From Prorocentrum cordatum (Eukaryota; Sar; Dinophyceae; Prorocentrales; Prorocentraceae): DNA of 64,000 bases. The DNA lies in NCBI GenBank assembly GCA_963575745.1, contig CAUYUJ010016900.1, forward strand, positions 22,501 to 86,500, in the 5' to 3' direction. The position numbers and the translations under genes are program-made. How positions within the stretch are numbered: position 1 is the first letter of the stretch; each line of letters begins with the position of its first letter. Shown piece after piece: positions 1 through 10,442 of this stretch. The notes below the pieces were generated by a model. That model had not been told where the DNA came from. It worked only from the letters and a program-made list of their open reading frames with translations, and did no database searches.

Positions 1-165
1 TGCGTTCGCATGCCGCCACCCCCACTTTGGCACACCTCTCACAAGTTTTGTGGCCCTCTAGGGAGCTCCACCGAAGGGCCCCATTGGCTGCGCTCGCATG
101 CCGCCACCCCGCCCTTTTGGCACACCCCTCGCACCATTCGTGGCCCCACAGGAGGTCCACCAAAG
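1..165. repeat. Fragment of the 77/90-bp repeat family
   Basis: Two units about 89 bp apart, each with a GGAGNTCCACC core and a TCGCATGCC block. The same unit forms the arrays at 10740-12130 (77-bp period) and 23880-24775 (90-bp period). The array continues beyond the window edge. Confidence 0.8.
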
Positions 166-1168
166 GCCCCGCCGCCTGCTGCTCCGCAGACCGCGCTCTG
201 CTGCTTCCCGGGGCCGGGCCGACAGGCGCTCAGATCAGCCGTGACGGGTTACATCCAGATGTAACCCGTTGCGGCTGACCCCTTGCGACCCCATCAGCAA
301 CGTCGCCCCGTCCTTCTGACGTGCGCCTCAGTCCTTAGTCCTTTTGCTAGCCCCCCTCCCTCGGTTTCCACCCGTCTTGCGGTGCTCGCATGCGCAGATG
401 GTTGGGTCCAGCGCCAGGCTAGTTGTCTCCAGCTGCCCACGGCAAGTCCCGCCGCCGTGCCAGCCCAGAGAGACGCCATGGCCGCCCAGGGACCTCCGGG
501 AGTAGGCGCGGCGCACGCCAGGGGGCGCGACGTGAGGGGCGAGTTTGTCCCACCTGGGAGGCCGCAGGAACCCTGCCAGGCAGCACTCGGCATGCTTCCA
601 CGCCTCAACGTGTCAGGTGGCGCGGTGGCGGATCGCGTGCAGCGGAAATCCATGCCAAGAGACCCTCTGCTCGCCTCCAGGGTGCCCCGGGTTTCTCTGG
701 GGCTTCGATGCCTGGGCTGCGGCAGGCGTGGCGCTCCCACGCCGGAACTCCGTGGACGCCCCGAGCTCTCGGGGCTGGGTTTCTTGTGGCAGGTTTCTTG
801 TGGTCAAGCTCCTACAGTGAGCGGCTTGAGTAAGGAACCCTTTTCGTTTGGGAGGGGCTCCGTGTTCCTTCATTGTTTCGCAGCTTGCCTTAGGTTTTCC
901 TTATGTTTTTGACGGGAAATCGAAGGTTAACGTCTGGAAGAAAGGGGCCTCGTTCCTTATTTAGGGTTCCTCAGGTCAAGACCCACACTGTACTGCATGA
1001 GCTCCTGGAGTCGGGGGAGGGGGGTCGCCTGAGAGGCCGCCGCGCGGGTGTCGCAGCACGGCGGCGCGCCCGCCTACGAGCCCCCGGTGCACGCGAAGGG
1101 CCCGGAGGAGCGAAGGCTCCGCGCCGTCGGCCTCGTCGTCGGCGTCGCCGACCGTCCAGTCAGAAGAC
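166..1168. other. No gene recognised; GC-rich repeat-derived DNA
   Basis: Open frames exist on both strands but look like GC-rich noise and match no family I recognise. An ATGGTTGGGTC motif at 398 also follows the related arrays at 12147 and 24797. The stretch 567-645 resembles 30600-30668. Confidence 0.5.
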
Positions 1169-1281
1169 GGGGAGGAGGAGGAGGAGGAGGAGGAGGAGGA
1201 GGAGGAGGAGGAGGAGGAGGAGGAGGAGGAGGAGGAGGAGCAGGAGGAGGAGGAGGAGGAGGAGGAGGAGGAGGAGGAGAG
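1169..1281 (+). repeat. (GGA)n microsatellite
   Basis: About 113 bp of nearly pure GGA with one GCA interruption. The poly-Gly and poly-Arg frames across it are artefacts. Confidence 0.95.
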
Positions 1282-1539
1282 TTACCACGCTCGCTGTAGG
1301 CTTTCAGGGAACCGGAACCATCTTTGAAGATACAAGCGGCCGTCGGGGAACTACTGGTGCCTGCGAACTTGCAGGAAACCCGAATCCAGTATTTGGGAAA
1401 GAGCAGGGCCCATTCTCAAAGTCGGAGGCATGCCAGAAGGCTATCCACCAGTGGCTGGCGCTAGGGGGAAAGAACCCCTAAACACCTTTGGTTGCCAGCG
1501 GTCGTGAGGGAACCGATCCCGGTGATCCCAGTGATAGAT

Positions 1540-1735
1540 CTCGGCCGTACTTCGGGCAGTACATCCTTGGGCACCTCCTCGCGTACATTATTGGGGACTT
1601 CCTCAGGTACATCCTTGGGTACCTTCTTGGCTACCTCTTTGGGTACCTCCTCGGGTACCTCCCCGGGTACTTCCTATGGTACCTCACTGGGTACTTTCTT
1701 GGGTACTTCTTAGGGTGCCTCCATGGATTTAACCT
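1540..1735. repeat. Degenerate 12-bp tandem repeat (GGGTACCTCCTT type)
   Basis: About 15 imperfect copies of a 12-bp unit. Because 12 is a multiple of 3, one frame encodes a GYLL-like tetrapeptide repeat, which I regard as incidental. Related 12-bp units occur at 34217-34380, 43600-44060 and 47735-47815. Confidence 0.8.
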
Positions 1736-1852
1736 GGGCAAGCGCGGTGGCACTGCGTTTCCCCCCAGGGCCCTGCCCTAGCACTGGGCAAGCCCCGCAG
1801 CCCCCATCCCTCGAGCGGCCTGCCAAATGCGGGACAGGCCACCAGAACGGTT

Positions 1853-2010
1853 GCGTTGATTTTAGGCTCGGGGAGGCTCGGGTCAGGGAACCATAATCAT
1901 GACAGAAGGGGACGCCCGCGCGCGCTCGCAGGGACTGCGCGCATCAGAGCGCGCAATTGGATCGTGCGAGCAAAGCGCGTTGGCGACAGCGGTTGCTGTT
2001 GGTTTGTTTC
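1853..2010 (+). repeat. Terminal repeat A1 of the YR retrotransposon
   Basis: This copy matches 9459-9616 along 158 bp with three substitutions that I can count. It contains the ATG at 1899 used by the recombinase ORF. Confidence 0.9.
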
Positions 2011-3653
2011 TTGCTTGTGTGCTGCTTGATGGCCGGGCAGCGCGGAGAGCTCTTCATCGAAGAGTTCTTAGATTGAGGGTCGATTCCTCCGAGCGCGAGT
2101 CCCTTTCTGCGCTCGTGCAGAGAGAGGGACTGGAGTCGGCTGGCGATTTAGCGCATTTGTTTTGCTCGACGGACGAGGCGGAGCAGTGTGGAGTGCCCAC
2201 GGCCTGGGCCGTGGCTCGGGACGTGGCGCGGGTGACGCCGTGGCTGGTGCCCGCGCATGGCATTTGCGCGGAGGGGCGATTTGGCGGCGCGGCGGCGGCC
2301 GCCGCGCCCGCCGTGAGCGCGGGGGCCGCGGCGGGGAAAGGGCGTGGGCCTACCGGGCGCCGCGGTCGGCCGAGACGCTGTGCCGCAGTGGCGACGGAGG
2401 CGGCAGAGCGTGAGGGGCGCGTTCAGCTGGCGGTCAGCGTAGTTCGAGTGTCGCTTGAATGGCGCCCGGAAAGCGGCCTCGGGCAGGGGTTGCAGGAGGC
2501 GCAGGCCGAGATGCTCGCCGACGTCTCGTCCGCGGCGGTGTTTAGGCTGAGTAATTTCGAAGCCGGGACGCTGCGCACGGCCTTGCGCGTGTGGGGGCAG
2601 TGGGCCGAGTGGGCGGGCCGGCAAGGGCAGCCGGCGACGAGTCTGGCGCGGCAACCCATGGCAGTCGCCGAGTTCGTGCATAAGCTCTCGATCGCACGGA
2701 CGTCCGGCGTCAGGATCTGGAACGCCTTGAAGTGGATGTGCGTACATTTGAAAGCGCCTTTCTGCCTGGACGATGCGTTTCGCCCTGTGCCACGTGATCC
2801 AGGCAGTGGAACCGTAGCACCGCCGGCCCAGGCCACTGTCGTCGAACCCGAGATGATTTACCATGTGATCGATTTCCTGGATGGCGCGAGAACGCCTGGG
2901 CAAGTCATGCTCGCGGCTGGGATGCTGGCGGTGGTATTCGCGTGGGTGAGGTACACGCACCTGCTGCGCTCTAGGCCTTTAGAGAAGTCGGTTTATTTTT
3001 GCTGGTTCCGCGCATCGAGGGGGGGGCAGGGAAAGCGACAGGGGCGACCTTCGTTCGATTGGTGCTTGCCGAGGCGGCTAGGTGGCGCGCGGTCCGCCGC
3101 TGACGCCTTGTGGGATGGTTGGCACAAGTTTGCGGCGCGGGAAGATCGAGCAGGAAGGGCTGTGCCGACGGGGCTCGTCTTCGATCCAGTTTCCGGCGCG
3201 CCGGTGAAGTTGGGTGCCTTTAACCGATCGCTGAAGGAAGTATTCCGAGGCTCGCTAGCGGACGATTCCCAGTTGGATCTTGTGCCTTACAGTTTGCGCC
3301 GGGCTGGGCCTACATGGGCGAGCGCGATACAATTGGACTGGGAAGCCCGAGTCATCTCGGGCGGTTGGACGGAGGGGGGAGACAACTCCCGTCGGAACCA
3401 GATGCCGATCGTGTATAATGCGCGTCGGCGGCAAGCCGAGATGTGCACGCGCCTGCGCATGGCCGGAGTGTTGTCGTGCCTGCGGACCGATCTGGAGGCC
3501 CCAGTGCAGTGGGAGCAAGTGCGATGCTGGGCGAGTTCTGCGCCAGGAAAAGTAATTTTGGCCGACCTAGAGAAAGAGGCGCAGCAGAGGTGGCGGTGTC
3601 GACCGTTCGTGAGAAGGCCGCGTTCTTGCCCCCGTCGGTCGTCGAGGAGTTGA
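1899..3653 (+). CDS. Tyrosine recombinase (integrase-like) of the retrotransposon
   Basis: This uninterrupted 584-residue frame reads as a site-specific tyrosine recombinase that would integrate a circular cDNA. About residues 225-300 form a helical, Trp-rich core-binding-like segment. The catalytic half carries R351 in VRYTHLL (Arg I), a Lys-rich strand near 375-390, the box PYSLRR at 463-468 in the HxxR position (the usual His is Tyr464; Arg467 is kept), GGW at 488-490 and the probable nucleophile Y506 in IVYN. The N-terminal 200 residues are Ala/Arg-rich and unrecognised. The chosen ATG lies inside repeat A1, so both terminal copies carry it. It is the only intact ORF in the element. Function rests on motif spacing, not alignment. 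Confidence 0.7.
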   Translation: MTEGDARARSQGLRASERAIGSCEQSALATAVAVGLFLACVLLDGRAARRALHRRVLRLRVDSSERESLSALVQREGLESAGDLAHLFCSTDEAEQCGVPTAWAVARDVARVTPWLVPAHGICAEGRFGGAAAAAAPAVSAGAAAGKGRGPTGRRGRPRRCAAVATEAAEREGRVQLAVSVVRVSLEWRPESGLGQGLQEAQAEMLADVSSAAVFRLSNFEAGTLRTALRVWGQWAEWAGRQGQPATSLARQPMAVAEFVHKLSIARTSGVRIWNALKWMCVHLKAPFCLDDAFRPVPRDPGSGTVAPPAQATVVEPEMIYHVIDFLDGARTPGQVMLAAGMLAVVFAWVRYTHLLRSRPLEKSVYFCWFRASRGGQGKRQGRPSFDWCLPRRLGGARSAADALWDGWHKFAAREDRAGRAVPTGLVFDPVSGAPVKLGAFNRSLKEVFRGSLADDSQLDLVPYSLRRAGPTWASAIQLDWEARVISGGWTEGGDNSRRNQMPIVYNARRRQAEMCTRLRMAGVLSCLRTDLEAPVQWEQVRCWASSAPGKVILADLEKEAQQRWRCRPFVRRPRSCPRRSSRS

Positions 3654-4775
3654 GGCGGCAGAAGTTTCTCCGGATAATCGTGGCCCCGCGTGGACAGCGG
3701 GTGGGGCGCGGTAAAGCGCCGGGCGCGCCTCCACCCAATTGTCGGGGTCCTGCCGACGGGGGCGCCGCGGGTAAGAGCGGTGAGGGGGGGGCGGGCGCCG
3801 AAGCGCCGGGCGCGCGTGCGCGCGCTGCGCACACCCTCGCGTCGGGGGCCCCGCGTGCAAAGCGGGGGGGGCGCGGTAAAGCGCCGGGCGGTTTGCGTGG
3901 GAACGCGTTGCCTGCGCCTGCGAGTCCACGCAGAGCGCCGAAAGTTGCCGGCAAAAACAAGCGACCAGCAGAGGCGGGAGCGCGCGCCAGTCCGGCGTCA
4001 GTTGCCATTGCGGGCCGCGCAGGGCGAACCGCGGGTCGATCGCGCGGCCCAGCGGTATTGTGCCCGGGCGTGGGCGGCATTGGAGGCTGTCTCCATCCCC
4101 AGGTCCAGGGGAGATGACGTGTCGGTGCGGCCGGGAGACGCAACCCGTGCAGGCCCGGCCGCGTTCCAAGCGCGGGGAGTTGACTGCGCCGGTCGCGCGG
4201 TGACCGTGCTTCCAGGTGACGAGGCAGCGCAGGGCGCGGAGTTGGGTGAATGTGACGTAAAGGGCTCAGATTGCGCGCCAGCGCACTGCGCGCCGCCAGT
4301 CAGGCAGGTTGCGGAGGGATCATCCGCGCGCGCGTCGCGAGCCGTGGGCCCGTCGCCCGAGCCGCGGGGCGCGATCGGGTACGTGCAGTCTGAGCCTGGG
4401 AGGGCTACCCGGGTAAGGGAGGTTATGGGGCCTCGATATCACGTCGCGATGCCCGTAATTCGTCGCCTCAAAAAGTCCAGAGCCTGGGCGGACAGTGAGT
4501 TCGGGCCAGTGACGAACCTATGTCAGAATGGATTGAGTGATCTGCAGTGGTTCCCGGCGCTCCCGGAGGGAGCCCTGGTGTGCGCGGCGTGTGAAAAGTT
4601 GCGCGGCCGGGCAGCCCCGGCGTGAGGTGGTGACGTCATCGCGGCGGAGACGCGCGGAGTTGCGCGTGGGCCTGCCAGCGAATGCCAACATAACGGATGC
4701 GTATGCGCGCCCCGAGGTGGGCTCGAACGCGGTCCAGAGAGTAGGTTTAGCGGAGCGACACGTGTGGTTCTCGGT
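3654..4775 (+). other. Spacer between recombinase and gag; possible coding relic
   Basis: This very GC-rich stretch contains a frame at 3690-4625 whose last 100 residues have a balanced composition and a CAAC motif, but I recognise no family. A segment around GCGCGGTAAAGCGCCGGGC occurs twice, near 3706 and 3870, as a local duplication. It may be a decayed part of the element's first ORF. Confidence 0.35.
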
Positions 4776-6103
4776 ATGTCTTTGTCAGTTGACGGCATTG
4801 CGCTGCCGGGGCGCGTCGGCGCTCGCGACGCCGCTGCACAATTCAGAGAGCTGGCCGCGAAGTAGCAGTTTGATGAGCGCATCGCCACCCACCTGGTCGA
4901 AACCGTGGGTCTAGAGACGTTGGTCGATTTCGCGCATGCCGTCACGAGCGAGAACGAGTGGGCGCCGATCCTCGAGCGCGTGCCGGATCTCGAGAGGAGG
5001 CTGGGACAGCTGTCCCGCGTGCGCCAGGCGCGGCCTTCGCCTGCGCGGGGGGTGGCCCTGCCTGGCCCGCGCCGCAGTTCGAGCGCGTAGTGCGGCAGGC
5101 GTGGAAAGCCGCGTGCGATGCCGCCCGGGAGTCCGAGACCCGGAAGAGGCGCGGCTTGGACGAGAGCGACGATGTCCCATTGCCGTCGCCGCAGCTCGCT
5201 GAATTGAGCGAGCAGTTCTTCGCTCGGTATAAGATGGCGTACCCAGCGGAGTGTGAGCCGTCCGAAGCGCTGGTCAGTAAGATCAGCAGGGAGCTGGGCA
5301 GGCGCCAGGTGACGATGATGAGTGTATGGAAGGTCCGCGCGTTGCTGAATGCCGCGAGGGCTGCCAGGAAGCGGCAGCGCATTGGGGATGTCGAATTCGT
5401 GTGCGATGAGAAGGAAGATCCGGATCCCGCGAAGGACTTGAAAACCTATATCGCGTTGCACCAGGTTCTCATGGTGGCATGCGCGCGCGCTGGGGTGAAG
5501 CCGATTGACCTGGCGCCCGGGACGCCAGAGAAGGCGTCTTCGGATACGACGGATTTCGTGCAGATTCCGTTGGATGTCGCGATGGCCTACCATTTCCGTT
5601 TGGTCAAGTACGCCAGTGCGATGCCGTTCTCGATTGCGCTGCCTAACGTCGTGCGTCGGGACGAGGAGGAGCGCGCTTGGTGAACGGACAGGGTCCGCAC
5701 CAGCGAGCTGAGCGTCGGGAAGATAATCCGCGAGGGCTTGCAGACTCGCGAGGTCATGTGGAGCCCGCCCTCACCGCCAGCTCCCGGGCCGCAGCGGCCG
5801 CCGACGAGCGTCGGGCGGAGCCAGCGGACAGGTGGCAATGGCGCGCAGTTGGGCGATCGGTTGAAAGACGGAACCCAGGTGTGTCGCAAGTTCAACGCCG
5901 GGGAGTGCTCCGAGCCGTGCCCTCGCGGGCATAAGCACGTCTGTTCCGTCGTGATCAACAAGACGGGGCGCTTGTGTGGCATGTCGAACCACTGCGCCCT
6001 CAAGTGCACCAGGAGCCCGGGTCTCAGTTTTGTTTTCCCTGTTAGCTTAAAGGGGGCGGCCCGGGTCCGGGGGCGCCCTGGGTCCGGGAAAGGCGACGGT
6101 TAG
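4776..6103 (+). pseudogene. Gag-like protein with CCCH zinc finger, broken
   Basis: Starting at ATG 4776, the frame reads 29 codons to an in-frame TAG at 4863-4865, resumes without shift to about 5060, then moves to the frame of 4958 and runs to an in-frame TGA at 5681-5683. It then continues unshifted to the stop at 6101-6103. The N-terminal part has the acidic, helical look of dinoflagellate retroelement gag-like proteins. Near the C-terminus a Cys-x7-Cys-x3-Cys-x3-His cluster starts at 5882, followed by more Cys and His to about 6005; this is a nucleic-acid-binding CCCH-type finger. Two nonsense changes plus at least one frameshift mark it as inactive. It sits between the recombinase and the RT gene. 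Confidence 0.65.
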
Positions 6104-6274
6104 CGCCGAATGTTCGGAACACCCGGCGTTGTAGTTTGCGACGCGAGGAACGCGAGCGGGGGCGCGGCCGACGGCGGCAAGCGCGGCCGCAAGGGCGATT
6201 GAAACGCACCCGCTGCCGCGCCGCCCGCCGCGGCAGAAGGGGCAGTCACCAGTGGGGTCGCGTGCCCCAGCGTC

Positions 6275-8770
6275 GTGGGCGTGCGATGGGGCCAGGCGGA
6301 CATCGCTGTGAAAATTCGGAAGTCCTTTCCGGAAGAGTGGCTGGTGGGCGTTCCCATCCCGTTCTTGCAAGACTTGTTGAATACTTCGCCATTCGTTGAT
6401 TTCGCCATCTGGGCGGAGCTGCAGGACGAAGGACTACCTCTGGGATGTTCTCTGGGCAGAAATTCCAAGGGGCGCGCGAGCGCCGCGTTGGGTCGCCAGG
6501 CAGGCGTGCTCGACCACAGGCTAGCGCTGGCGCCGGTTATCGAACTCGGCGTGGGGGAGCGGGCACACCTCGCTCAATGCATCGAATTCGCGAGCGCGGG
6601 GCGATTGCCATTCGACGATGAGTACATGGCACCCGTTGATTTGAAATATGCTGCCTTTGCCACGGTTGCGTTCGCGTGGGCCGGTGGTAATCGGCTGAGG
6701 CAGTGGCGCGAGTCTTGCGCCGGGGCGTTGAAGGAGCTTAGTCAAAGGCTGGCGCCGGTGTCCCGCGCCCTTCGGCTCTGGCAAAGCCCCTCAGTACATG
6801 CCGTGGCGCAGAAAACCCACATCGCGCTGATTTGTGTTCTGACTTGGGTGATGGGTTGGCCGGATTGGCAGCTGGCCCAGAGATTTGTGACCGGCTTCAA
6901 TATCGTGGGGCGATTGGAGGAGACGGGTGTCTGGGAGCGGTGCGAAAGTTCGGAACCTGTTTCTGAAGACCGCTTGTTGGCGGAGTCCACCGCGCTTTTA
7001 CGTTCCAGGGACAAGCGACGGTTTGATCCTGAGGCTGAGTTTCTTTGGGAATCATGCTTGAAGGAATGCGAGAAGGGCTGGGCTGCTCCTCCGGCGTCGC
7101 TGGCCGCGATGGACCGCGAGTACGGCGCCGGGCGCTGGGCGGCCGTGCCGTCGTTCGTGCACGTGCAGCAGAACGGCAAGCGTCGGCGGATAGACGATGC
7201 TAAAGCCGGTGGGCAGAACGGCGCGACGGTGTACCCTGAGAAGTGGCACTTGCCATCAGCGTTCACGCCTGCATTGTATGGCAAAGTCTTGAGGCAGCGG
7301 TCGGGAGGTAGCCAAACACCGGAGGTGGCCTTTTCCCCCTCCCCGCCGGCCGGTGTGTCGCGGGTTTCCCGCGGGCCGTTCCCCCGGGTCCGTTCGTGTG
7401 GGCCTAGTGGGCCCCTCCGGTGTCCAAGGGGCGCGGTCCGGCCCGGTGTTTGGCGTGCGCCCTCAGGCAGGAAGCTGCGGCGGGAGGCTTTGCCGATGAG
7501 GGCTTAACCCTTGAGACTGGAGGCGAGGACCTGCCGGACGCATACAGGTCCGTGCCGTTCAATCCCGCGCAGCTGCGATATAACGTCATTGCGGCGCGGG
7601 AACCGCGCAGCGGGGAGTGGCGATACTTGACTGCATTCGCCATGCTGTTCGGCTTGTCGTCGAGTGTTATGAATTTCATGCGGTGGTCTGCCTTTCTGGA
7701 AGCCGCTGCCAGGCGCGTGGCGGCATTGTTGCACACAATGTATGTCGTTGATGGCAGTCTTGGGGACCTCGGATTGGCGAAAGGCTCGGGACAGGCTTTA
7801 CTCAACGTCTTGTTTTCGGAGTTGGGTACCCCGAATGCCAGCGCGAAGCAGCAGCGCATGGCCGCCACTGGGGCTTTCTTGGGAGTCGATCACGACGTGT
7901 CTCGGGTTTTTGAAGGCAGAGGGGTGGTCTCCTTTTGGCCGAAGGCCAGCATGATTGACAAAATCAAAGGCCTGCTCGCGGAGCACCGTGCGCGGAACAG
8001 CCTGACACCATCGGAGGCCTCGAAGCTCCGGGGCATTCTGCAGTGGTCGTCCTCCGCGATGTTCAACGGCGTCGGCAGCGCCGCGATGGCGCCGCTGAAG
8101 CAGAGGCAGTACACTGACGCGCCTCCGTGGGCGTTATCCCACGCGATTCGGCGGTGCTTCGATTACTTCGAATTTGTAATAGACCTTGCCCCGAAGAGAA
8201 GCGTCGACGTGGGCCCGCCCTCGTGTCCGCTGATTGTGATCGCAAGCGACGCGCGGGCTGACGGGGCGACCGCGCCCACAGGCGGCTACTTCCTGGTTGA
8301 TTGCTTGACAGGGGAGCGTGTGGGAGGATGGTGTGTATTCGACGATGCCATACTCGCGGAGTGGGGTTTCTCGCCGGCGGACCGGGAGAGGGGCGCGAAT
8401 CCGATCGCCCTCTGTGAGGGGGCCATGGTCCCCATTGTCCTGGCGCAAGAGGCGCGGAGGTGCCGAGGGAGGCGCATCCTGTGGGTGCCTGACAACACGA
8501 GCGCTCTCCACAGCTTCGTGAGTGGCAGGTGCGACCATGCTACCCTGGACCCGAGCGTCAAGCTTATGAATTTCTTCATGGCGCGCGCCGCGAGGGCAAA
8601 TCGCGGGGGGACGCGCCGTGCAGCGTGTCGCGCCAGTTTCACTGCGACATGTCCACCTGGCTCGAGTGGGTAGACTCGAAAAGCAACTGGTCGGACGGGA
8701 TCTCACGGCGCGCCGTACGCGCGCGGGGGCGGCCTTCCCCCGAGACGGCCACTCGCGCGGTGCCAGGCGG
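6275..8770 (+). pseudogene. Reverse transcriptase-RNase H polyprotein, broken
   Basis: The RT fingers lie in the frame of 6275, with NGKRRRIDD near 7170-7200. Palm motifs continue in a different frame from 7420, with GGEDLPDAYRSVPF near 7520 and FGLSSSV near 7650. The catalytic box reads YVVD at 7741-7752 instead of Y-x-D-D, so the first catalytic Asp is lost. RNase H follows: Asp in ASDARADG (8248), Glu in LCEG (8416), Asp in PDNTSALHSF (8491) and Asp in NWSDGISR (8694). The last motif needs another frame change near 8600-8640. The extra 100-150 bp between the fingers and palm (about 7300-7480) suggests an insertion or decay. This RT/RH type is common in dinoflagellate genomes, and this copy is dead. 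Confidence 0.75.
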
Positions 8771-9128
8771 CTCGGCGAGGATAGCTTCGCCCGGGAGAAT
8801 GGTTTTCGTACCGGCGAGGTGAGAGTGGACCCGGCCGCGTGGCGCGGGTGCTTACTAGACGCGTGGCGTGGGGTGCTACGGCGCGCGGAAGGCGCGATCC
8901 GCGAGGGCAATTCGCGGGGGGTGGGCCGCGGCGTGCAGCGTGCCGCGCCAGGCTCAGTGGATTCGCCGTAATGAAGGAGTCCGCGCAGGAGAGGTGAGCG
9001 CGGGCCCGGCCGCGGGGCACGGGCATGCCTCAGACACGGGGCGCCGTGTACATCGACGCGCGTTTGCGGAGCGGCGTCGGACCCAGAACAGCGTTGGGGG
9101 TGCAGAAACGCGGAGCCAGAGCAGCGTT
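8771..9128. other. 3' non-coding part of the YR element
   Basis: GC-rich sequence between the RNase H end and repeat B1. No further ORF is recognised. It is not shared with the short derivative at 9459-10300. Confidence 0.5.
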
Positions 9129-9459
9129 GGGGAGAGCGGCATTACTGGCGAGCCACGCCAGGGTCTTGCCTTCTTCACGCAGGTGTTCCATTCGGGGGGT
9201 TTGGTCACCCCAAGGTCGTTCTGCGCCCCCGGAGCACCGTTGCACTTTCTGGGGTTGGGGGACGGGGTATGGGTTGGGGGAATGGGTGGGAGGATGGGGC
9301 CGTCGCGCGCCGTGTTCGCAGGTGGAGCGCGCGCGCGCGGAGGAGCGGGCCGCCCGCGTGCGCTTCGCGCCGCGGCGGGGCGCGTGCGATGCGCGGCGCG
9401 CGAAAGTTGCCAGGGGCCGCGCAGGGCGCGGCGCGGGGAATAGGCTGTCGGTGATTATG
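9129..9459 (+). repeat. Terminal repeat B1
   Basis: Matches 9968-10300 almost throughout; I see a few substitutions and a GC-dinucleotide length difference. It ends GGTGATTATG, and A2 begins on its last base. Confidence 0.9.
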
Positions 9460-10300
9460 CGTTGACTTTAGGCTCGGGGAGGCTCGGGTCAGGGAACCAT
9501 AATCATGACAGAAGGGGGCGCCCGCGCGCGCTCGCAGGGACTGCGCGCATCAGAGCGCGCAATTGGATCGTGCGAGCAAAGCGCGTTGGCGACAGCAGTT
9601 GCTGTTGGTTTGTTTCCCACCCACCACACCCTGGGCCCCGGTGGGGTTACCGGGGAGAATTTGGGATGAGCGCCGGCGTGGACTTCGCCGTGCAAGAGGC
9701 GATGCGCACCGGCTGCGAGGGGTCCTGCCTCGGGTCGGCCGAACGTGTGCGTCGCAGGTGCGAGAGCGCCGCGCAGGTCAGCGCGTGCGGGGAGGGGGCC
9801 TTCCTTCCCTGGTGGCCGCTGGCAGCGGTCGCATCGCCAGGTGTAACGTCTGACAGGTGCGCGACATGTTTTGCGCGCGCGAACACGCCCGCCGTATCCC
9901 GACCCCCGGTGGGGTGCTCGGGTCGGCGAGGGCGGCGCCGGACGCCGGCAGTGTTCGCTTTCCCCGTGGGGAGAGCGGCATTACTGGCGAGCCACGCCAG
10001 GGTCTTGCCTTCTTCACGCAGGTGTTCCATTCGGGGGGTTTGGTCACCCCACGGTCGTTCTGCACCCCCGGAGCACCGTTGCACTTTCTGGGGTCGGGGG
10101 ACGGGGTATGGGTTGGGGGAATGGGTGGGAGGATGGGGCCGTCGCGCGCCGCGTTCGCAGGTGGAGCGCGCGCGCGCGCGGAGGAGCGGGCCGCCCGCGT
10201 GCGCTTCGCGCCGCTGCGGGGCGCGTGCGATGCGCGGCGCGCGAAAGTTGCCAGGGGTCGCGCAGGGCGCGGCGCGGGGAATAGGCTGTCGGTGATTATG
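9459..10300 (+). mobile_element. Short non-autonomous derivative, or A2-B2 end, of the YR retrotransposon
   Basis: It consists of A2 (9459-9616), 351 bp of unrelated GC-rich filler (9617-9967) and B2 (9968-10300). It lies directly head-to-tail with the large element, so B1 and A2 abut at 9459. In a canonical split-repeat element A2 and B2 would be contiguous. The filler therefore suggests either an insertion between them or an independent deletion derivative integrated next to the parent by recombination at the shared end. No coding potential is recognised. Confidence 0.7.
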
Positions 10301-10342
10301 GGCGGGCTTGGCGGGCTCGGCCTGCGCAGGAGCCCGCTGGAG

Positions 10343-10442
10343 NNNNNNNNNNNNNNNNNNNNNNNNNNNNNNNNNNNNNNNNNNNNNNNNNNNNNNNNNN
10401 NNNNNNNNNNNNNNNNNNNNNNNNNNNNNNNNNNNNNNNNNN
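10343..10442. other. Assembly gap (100 N)
   Basis: Exactly 100 N, the usual placeholder for unknown length. Linkage of the left 10.3 kb to the rest depends on scaffolding, and frames crossing it are meaningless. Confidence 0.99.

Larger units (their letters stand above)
1853..9458 (+). mobile_element. Degenerate tyrosine-recombinase retrotransposon (Ngaro/DIRS/VIPER-like)
   Basis: The element holds a tyrosine recombinase (1899-3653), a gag-like pseudogene (4776-6103) and a reverse transcriptase-RNase H pseudogene (6275-about 8770). Its left 158 bp (A1, 1853-2010) recur at 9459-9616 (A2), and its right 331 bp (B1, 9129-9459) recur at 9968-10300 (B2). The order A1-ORFs-B1-A2-B2 is the split direct-repeat layout known for YR retrotransposons. 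There are no long terminal inverted repeats, and no target duplication is expected for YR integration. The recombinase lies upstream of gag and RT, whereas DIRS and Ngaro carry it downstream; a YR placed before RT is known to me from trypanosomatid VIPER. An alternative is that a YR gene of another mobile element has been joined to an RT element. Confidence 0.75.

Noticed and set aside
1488-1781. GYLLGYLF-repeat membrane-like peptide
   Set aside because: Encoded by a 12-bp tandem repeat that also occurs in introns; periodic hydrophobicity is a by-product.
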